Source of the DNA: Oscillospiraceae bacterium
GTDB taxonomy: Bacteria; Bacillota; Clostridia; Oscillospirales; Acutalibacteraceae
Assembly: GCA_910574995.1 (NCBI GenBank)
Contig: CAJTCS010000004.1
Location: forward strand, 1-64,000
Direction of reading: 5' to 3'
DNA: 64,000 bases
The notes beneath the pieces are model-generated. The model was given only the letters and a program-made list of their open reading frames with translations, did not search any database and was not told where the DNA came from. Of this stretch, positions 60,251 to 64,000 are shown piece after piece; within the stretch, counting starts at the first letter, position 1, and each line of letters begins with the position of its first letter. A program made the translations under genes and the position numbers.

Positions 60251-62011
60251 TCAGGGCCCCTGGTCCGGGGCCTCCCCCTTATGGGGGTCTACGAAAATGG
60301 TCTTATAGTCCACATAAACCACCATGCCCGGCCGCGCGCCCTGGGGCTTGCTTACATGGCGTATCTGGGTATAGTCCACCGGCACCTGGCCCGCCCCGCT
60401 GGCCCGGCTGTGGCGGGCCGCCAGCACAGCCGCCTCTTCCATGTCGGCCTCCCCAGGGGCCCGGCCTTCTGTGGCCAGCACCGTGTGTGAGCCCGGGCTG
60501 TTCTTCACATGGAACCACCAGTCGTTGTTGCGGGCCGTACGCAGGGTCAGCTGGTCGTTCTGCCGGTTGTTGCGGCCCACCCATACGGTAAAGCCGCCGG
60601 AGGTCTCAAAGCGCAAGGGCTGGCTTAGGGCCTCTTTCCGGGGCTTTTTGCCGCGCTGGGCCCGCAGATAGCCCTGCTCGGCAAGCTCGGCCCGTATCTC
60701 GGCCAGCTCCTGTTCGGTGGTGGCCCGGGCCAGGGCGTCCAGCACCGAATCCAGGTACTCCAGCTCCTTCCCCGCCAAAGCGATCTGCTCTTGCAGCTTT
60801 TCCTCGGCGGTCTTGGCCTTGCGGTATTCCTTATAGTATTTCTGGGCGTTTTGCGAAGGCGTTAAGGCCGGGTCCAGCTTGATGTGCACCAAGGGCTGGC
60901 CTTCCTGGTAATAATCGGGCAGGTCTACCGCCCGGGCCCCTTTGGGCAGGCTGTACAGGTTGGCGGAGATCAAGTCCCCGGCCACCCGCAGGGCATCCCG
61001 TTGGGCGCACTGCTCCAATTCCCCCTGTTGGGCCCCAATCTTCCGGGAAAGCCGCTCTGCGTGGTTCCCGAGCAGCCGCAGCAGGTCCTGTTCTTTCACA
61101 CGCATGCGCTCCTGCTGGTCTTTCTCCCTATAAAACCCGTCCAATAGTTCCGAGAACGTATCGGCTGTCCGCACCACGGCGGAGGAGCCGTACTGGTGGA
61201 TGTCCAAAAAGGAAAAATCAAGGGGTTTGCCCTTCCGGTCTTGGGCCATATAAGGCTTGCCCGATATCCCTTCCGCCGTATCCTTCAGCTGCTGGAGGAA
61301 GAACCCCAGCCGGAAGGACTGTTCCTCATCCAGGGCCTTGGCAGTCAGCTCCCGGCCCCGGCCCACCTGGTGGGCCACCTCCCGGCACACAATGGGCGAC
61401 ACGCCTTGCAGCGCCGCCAGCAGCGCCTTGGAAAGCTCCATGTCCCGGGGCAGGGCCCGTATCCGGGCCAGGGCTTCCTGGACTGTGGCGGACAGTAGGC
61501 ACAGCTTGTCCTGGGGCGGGGGCAGGCGGTAAGAAAGCCCGGGCAATACCAGCCGCTGGGAGGACATACCGGCGTCCACCCGCTTCAAGGCGTCGACGAT
61601 CTTGCCGTTTTCGTCGCTGAGGATGATGTTGCTGTATTTCCCCATGATCTCCATGGTCAAGGTCAGGGTCACGCGGTCGCCCAGCTCGTTGACCGCGTCA
61701 AAGTCGAAGTGGAGCAGCCGCTCCAGCCCCGGCTGGCGGATAGCCGCAAGCCGGGCCCCCTGCAGTTTTTTCCGCAGCAGCATGCACAGCATGGGGGGCT
61801 GCTTGGGGTTTTCCAGGGGGATTTGGGTCAGGTGTACCCGGGCGCTGTTGGCCCGGGCGGAAAACAGCACCCGGCAAGCGGACTCCCGGCTGCGGAAAGC
61901 CATCACCAGTTCTTCCCGGTTAGGCTGGTGGATCTTGTCCGCCCGGGCCCCCACAAGCTTCCCTTCCAGTTCTTTTTTTATGTGACGCAGAAACGCGCCG
62001 TCCAGTGCCAT
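60251..62011 (-). CDS. rqcH: RqcH/NFACT family ribosome quality-control protein
   Basis: 586 residues. The NFACT-N domain starts MALDGAFLRHIKKELEG and includes DKIHQPNREELVMAFR and EIMGKYSNIILSDE; a helix-hairpin and coiled coil (about 270-440) and the NFACT-R domain follow, with VWVGRNNRQNDQLTLRTARN and DWWFHVKNSPGSHTVL. RqcH binds stalled 50S subunits and adds alanine tails. Formerly annotated as fibronectin-binding protein. Single gene upstream of HPr. Confidence 0.94.
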   Translation of the reverse strand: MALDGAFLRHIKKELEGKLVGARADKIHQPNREELVMAFRSRESACRVLFSARANSARVHLTQIPLENPKQPPMLCMLLRKKLQGARLAAIRQPGLERLLHFDFDAVNELGDRVTLTLTMEIMGKYSNIILSDENGKIVDALKRVDAGMSSQRLVLPGLSYRLPPPQDKLCLLSATVQEALARIRALPRDMELSKALLAALQGVSPIVCREVAHQVGRGRELTAKALDEEQSFRLGFFLQQLKDTAEGISGKPYMAQDRKGKPLDFSFLDIHQYGSSAVVRTADTFSELLDGFYREKDQQERMRVKEQDLLRLLGNHAERLSRKIGAQQGELEQCAQRDALRVAGDLISANLYSLPKGARAVDLPDYYQEGQPLVHIKLDPALTPSQNAQKYYKEYRKAKTAEEKLQEQIALAGKELEYLDSVLDALARATTEQELAEIRAELAEQGYLRAQRGKKPRKEALSQPLRFETSGGFTVWVGRNNRQNDQLTLRTARNNDWWFHVKNSPGSHTVLATEGRAPGEADMEEAAVLAARHSRASGAGQVPVDYTQIRHVSKPQGARPGMVVYVDYKTIFVDPHKGEAPDQGP

Positions 62012-62108
62012 TGGCCCCTACCTCCCCATATGTGTATTCCATTTGGCCATTTGCGCGGCCAATGCCCGCCTGTTACCCCAAAAGGCCCCGGCCTGCAGCT
62101 TCCAGGTC

Positions 62109-62876
62109 TCAGCATGCTTTGAAGGGGTTTTCCTGGCTTTTGGACACCAGGAACGCCGCGCCAGGCAGCCTTTTCTTTAAATAAGCCGCTAAAAATTCCG
62201 CAAAAGGCCGCTCGGTCTCATAATGGCCCGCCACCACGCAGGTAAGGCCCGTCGCGGCGGCCTCCAGGGCCTCGTGGTGCTTCATCTCCCCGGTCAGGTA
62301 CGCATCCGCCCCCCGGCAACGGGCAAATCCCGCAAAACCGCCCCCGGCGCCTGCGCACAGGAACACGCGCTTTACAGGCCCGCGCCCCGGGATGAACCGC
62401 ACGGGCCCCGCGCCCAGGCGTTCCCGCACCAGCGCCGCAAAGGCGCCGGGCTCTGTTTCCACGTCTAATTCCCCGGAAAACAAAATGCACTCTTCCCCGA
62501 ACACGTCCTCCTGGCGTAAGCCCTTCAGCGCCAATTTGCTGCCCAGCGCCACGTTTACCCCGCATACAGGGGAGATATCCAGGTTGGTGTGGCAACATAA
62601 GGCCGCAATGCCCCGGCGGGCCAGCTGATACGGCACGTCCTGGCTGCCCAGGGAACGCAAGGGGGCGAAGATGACCGGGTGGTGGCTGATGATCAGGTTC
62701 GCGTTGATGGACGCGGCCTCTTCCACCACCTGGGGGGTGATATCCAGGGCGATAAGCGCCCGGGTGACCTCCGCGGCCTTGTCCCCCACCAGCAGGCCGC
62801 TGTTGTCAAAGCTGAGGGCGCTGGCAAAGGGCGCGGCGCCGTCTATCACGTCGTATATGTCGCAAATGCGTACCAT
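62109..62876 (-). CDS. Nif3-like dinuclear metal centre protein
   Basis: 255 residues, the short form without the PII-like insert. NLIISHHPVIF, CCHTNLDI and VVAGHYETE carry metal-binding His, Asp and Glu of the NIF3 family. The function is unresolved; GTP cyclohydrolase I type 2 is a common but unsupported name. The start at 62876 has CAGGAG upstream. In many Firmicutes it follows trmK, as here. Confidence 0.92.
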   Translation of the reverse strand: MVRICDIYDVIDGAAPFASALSFDNSGLLVGDKAAEVTRALIALDITPQVVEEAASINANLIISHHPVIFAPLRSLGSQDVPYQLARRGIAALCCHTNLDISPVCGVNVALGSKLALKGLRQEDVFGEECILFSGELDVETEPGAFAALVRERLGAGPVRFIPGRGPVKRVFLCAGAGGGFAGFARCRGADAYLTGEMKHHEALEAAATGLTCVVAGHYETERPFAEFLAAYLKKRLPGAAFLVSKSQENPFKAC

Positions 62877-63056
62877 AAAGCTTCTCCTGTGCATGTAAAA
62901 TGATTTTTTGAATGCCCCGCCTGTCAGGGCTTCCCTGTTTTTGGGATAGCCCGGTTCCCCCGCCGGTTCCCTTTCACAAGCGGACGGCCCCTTTCCGCTT
63001 CCCGCGCCTAGCCGAAAAGGATACGCCCTTTTTGAGCCAGGCCCATCAAAGCCCCC

Positions 63057-63752
63057 TTACAGGGCGCCCCCGTACGTTTCCGCTATCCCCTCAATGACGC
63101 CCCGCAGGGCGTCCGCCGCAGGGCGGTCGCCTACGTGCTCCGCGCCCTGCAGCTGCTTTAGCAGCCCCCGCACAACCTTGACGGCGTATTCCCGCACAGC
63201 GGGCCCGCCCGGGGCCAGCCTGCCCATGTAAGGGTACAGGGGCGGCATGGGCGGCAGGGCGCCGGCAAAAACAGCGGAAAAGGCGGAATACACCTTGCCG
63301 CCGTCCAGGCAGGCGCGTTCTTCCAGGATGTCAAAGCCCAAAGCGTACAGGCCCTGGCGCAGCTGGGGGGCGCAGCTCATGGGCTGGAGCACCAGGCGCT
63401 TCCGGGCATCCCGCAGCCAAAGGGCCTCTTCCACTATGCGCAGGGTCAGCTGCCCCCCCATGCCCGCTATGACAATATCGTCCGCGTCTTCTGGGGACAG
63501 GCCCTGCAAGCCGTCGCTTTGCAAAAAGCGAAGGGAATCCTTTACCCCATATTTCCTGCCGTTTTCCATGGCCGACCGCAGCGGCCCGGGGTTGATATCC
63601 GCCGCTAAAGCCCGGGGGCAGCGCCCGGCCCGTAAAAGCCAGACAGGCAGGTATCCGTGGTCTGTGCCGATATCCGCCACCGGCACGCCGGGGCGCGTAA
63701 GGCACGCGCACAGGGACAGGCGCGGGCCCAGCTGGAACAAGGGTCTTGCCAT
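63057..63752 (-). CDS. trmK: tRNA (adenine-N1)-methyltransferase
   Basis: 231 residues from the ATG at 63752 (GAAAGGAG site). VADIGTDHGYLPVWLL is the SAM-binding motif, followed by ALAADINPGPL and DIVIAGMGGQL, the TrmK signature; LVLQPMSCAPQLRQGLYALGF is also conserved. It methylates A22 of tRNA. Its upstream partner could be rpoD, not in view. Confidence 0.93.
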   Translation of the reverse strand: MARPLFQLGPRLSLCACLTRPGVPVADIGTDHGYLPVWLLRAGRCPRALAADINPGPLRSAMENGRKYGVKDSLRFLQSDGLQGLSPEDADDIVIAGMGGQLTLRIVEEALWLRDARKRLVLQPMSCAPQLRQGLYALGFDILEERACLDGGKVYSAFSAVFAGALPPMPPLYPYMGRLAPGGPAVREYAVKVVRGLLKQLQGAEHVGDRPAADALRGVIEGIAETYGGAL

Positions 63753-63872
63753 GGGGGCGGCTCCTTTCATAAAGAAAAGCGTGGATCCTCAAAACCGGCA
63801 AAAAAACAGCCTGCCGCCCGGCATATGCGCCGCGCGGCAGACAAGGAAGTTGTCTTGACTATGGCGTTACGC

Positions 63873-64000
63873 TTATTTGCCCGCCAGGTGCTGGTTGATT
63901 TTCTCCACCAGCCCGTCGGCGCTTACGCCATGGACCGCACAGGCCTGCTCTAAAGTCTCGCCCCGGGCAGAGGGGCAGCCCAGGCAATGCATCCCCATTT
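63873..64000 (-). CDS. DUF1858 domain protein (3' part, cut by window edge)
   Basis: The visible reading frame ends [20 protein letters not shown]... and stops at 63873. The CxxC pair in MHCLGCPSA and the following helix match DUF1858, the small redox-disulphide domain associated with hybrid cluster protein. The start lies beyond base 64000, so length and ribosome site are not visible. Confidence 0.75.
   Translation of the reverse strand, partial: MGMHCLGCPSARGETLEQACAVHGVSADGLVEKINQHLAGK

Noticed and set aside
1-64000. CRISPR array, rRNA operon, replication origin
   Set aside because: No regularly spaced repeats, rRNA segments or origin features were seen.

Overview
The window looks like chromosomal DNA of a GC-rich, strictly anaerobic member of the Clostridia, probably an Oscillospiraceae/Ruminococcaceae-type gut bacterium. 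The evidence is a trimeric NAD-linked [FeFe]-hydrogenase operon, a type-1B dihydroorotate dehydrogenase pair (pyrD/pyrK), acetate kinase, HPr with both His15 and Ser46, split transketolase, SLH-domain surface proteins, sigma-A-type promoters and strong AGGAGG ribosome sites. The taxon is inferred; no rRNA is present.

Layout. 1-454: hairpin-rich gene-free stretch and tRNA-Leu(CAA). 0.6-8.2 kb (minus): degV, then a pyrimidine operon (YdcF-like, pyrC, pyrF, pyrK, a peptidase-S51/pyrD fusion) running into a histidine phosphatase and ruvX. An internal promoter plus a terminator-like leader sits between pyrC and pyrF. 8.2-22.6 kb: GH13 alpha-glucosidase and a HAD phosphatase, a MacB-like ABC exporter, a Na/Pi-PhoU protein, a hypothetical, divergent ackA and tmcAL, murC and a Cof-type HAD. 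22.6-33.2 kb: a fused glycosyltransferase/CsaB-type pyruvyltransferase, an iron/haem ABC importer, a second YdcF protein, an M29 aminopeptidase, purE with a MIF homologue, a TIM-barrel isomerase and a DUF362 protein. 33.5-39.9 kb: a two-gene surface operon, a 1653-residue M60 metallopeptidase carrying a dockerin, followed three bases later by an SLH-anchored protein with a candidate cohesin-like domain. 39.9-44.5 kb: citramalate synthase, split transketolase, YjbR-like and DUF3892 proteins. 44.9-54.1 kb (minus): a hydrogenase operon of ten genes, the structural hydABC set plus small redox/ATPase partners and an upstream regulatory block (two DRTGG proteins, a SpoIIAB-like ATPase, a sensory-type hydrogenase, a PHP phosphoesterase).

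54.1-59.8 kb is a foreign, shrunken prophage bounded by a 16-bp direct repeat and inserted just upstream of the hydrogenase promoter. It keeps a small HTH protein resembling the N-terminus of its own IS30-type transposase, a gene fusing an early phage protein, half a methyltransferase and a holin (the scar of a large deletion), an endolysin with an SLH-like domain, a repressor region, a hicAB toxin-antitoxin pair, the transposase, and a nested IS200. 59.9-64 kb returns to host genes (HPr, rqcH, nif3, trmK, DUF1858).

Themes that connect genes: (1) surface display, where CsaB-type pyruvylation of wall polymer is the known ligand chemistry for SLH domains, and SLH domains occur in both the surface operon and the phage endolysin; (2) acetate and hydrogen metabolism, with ackA, tmcAL (which consumes acetate) and the hydrogenase operon; (3) pyrimidine synthesis with its own internal control point. 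The most novel candidates are the dockerin-M60/SLH pair, the S51-PyrD fusion, and the transposase-type prophage relic with its methyltransferase-holin fusion.
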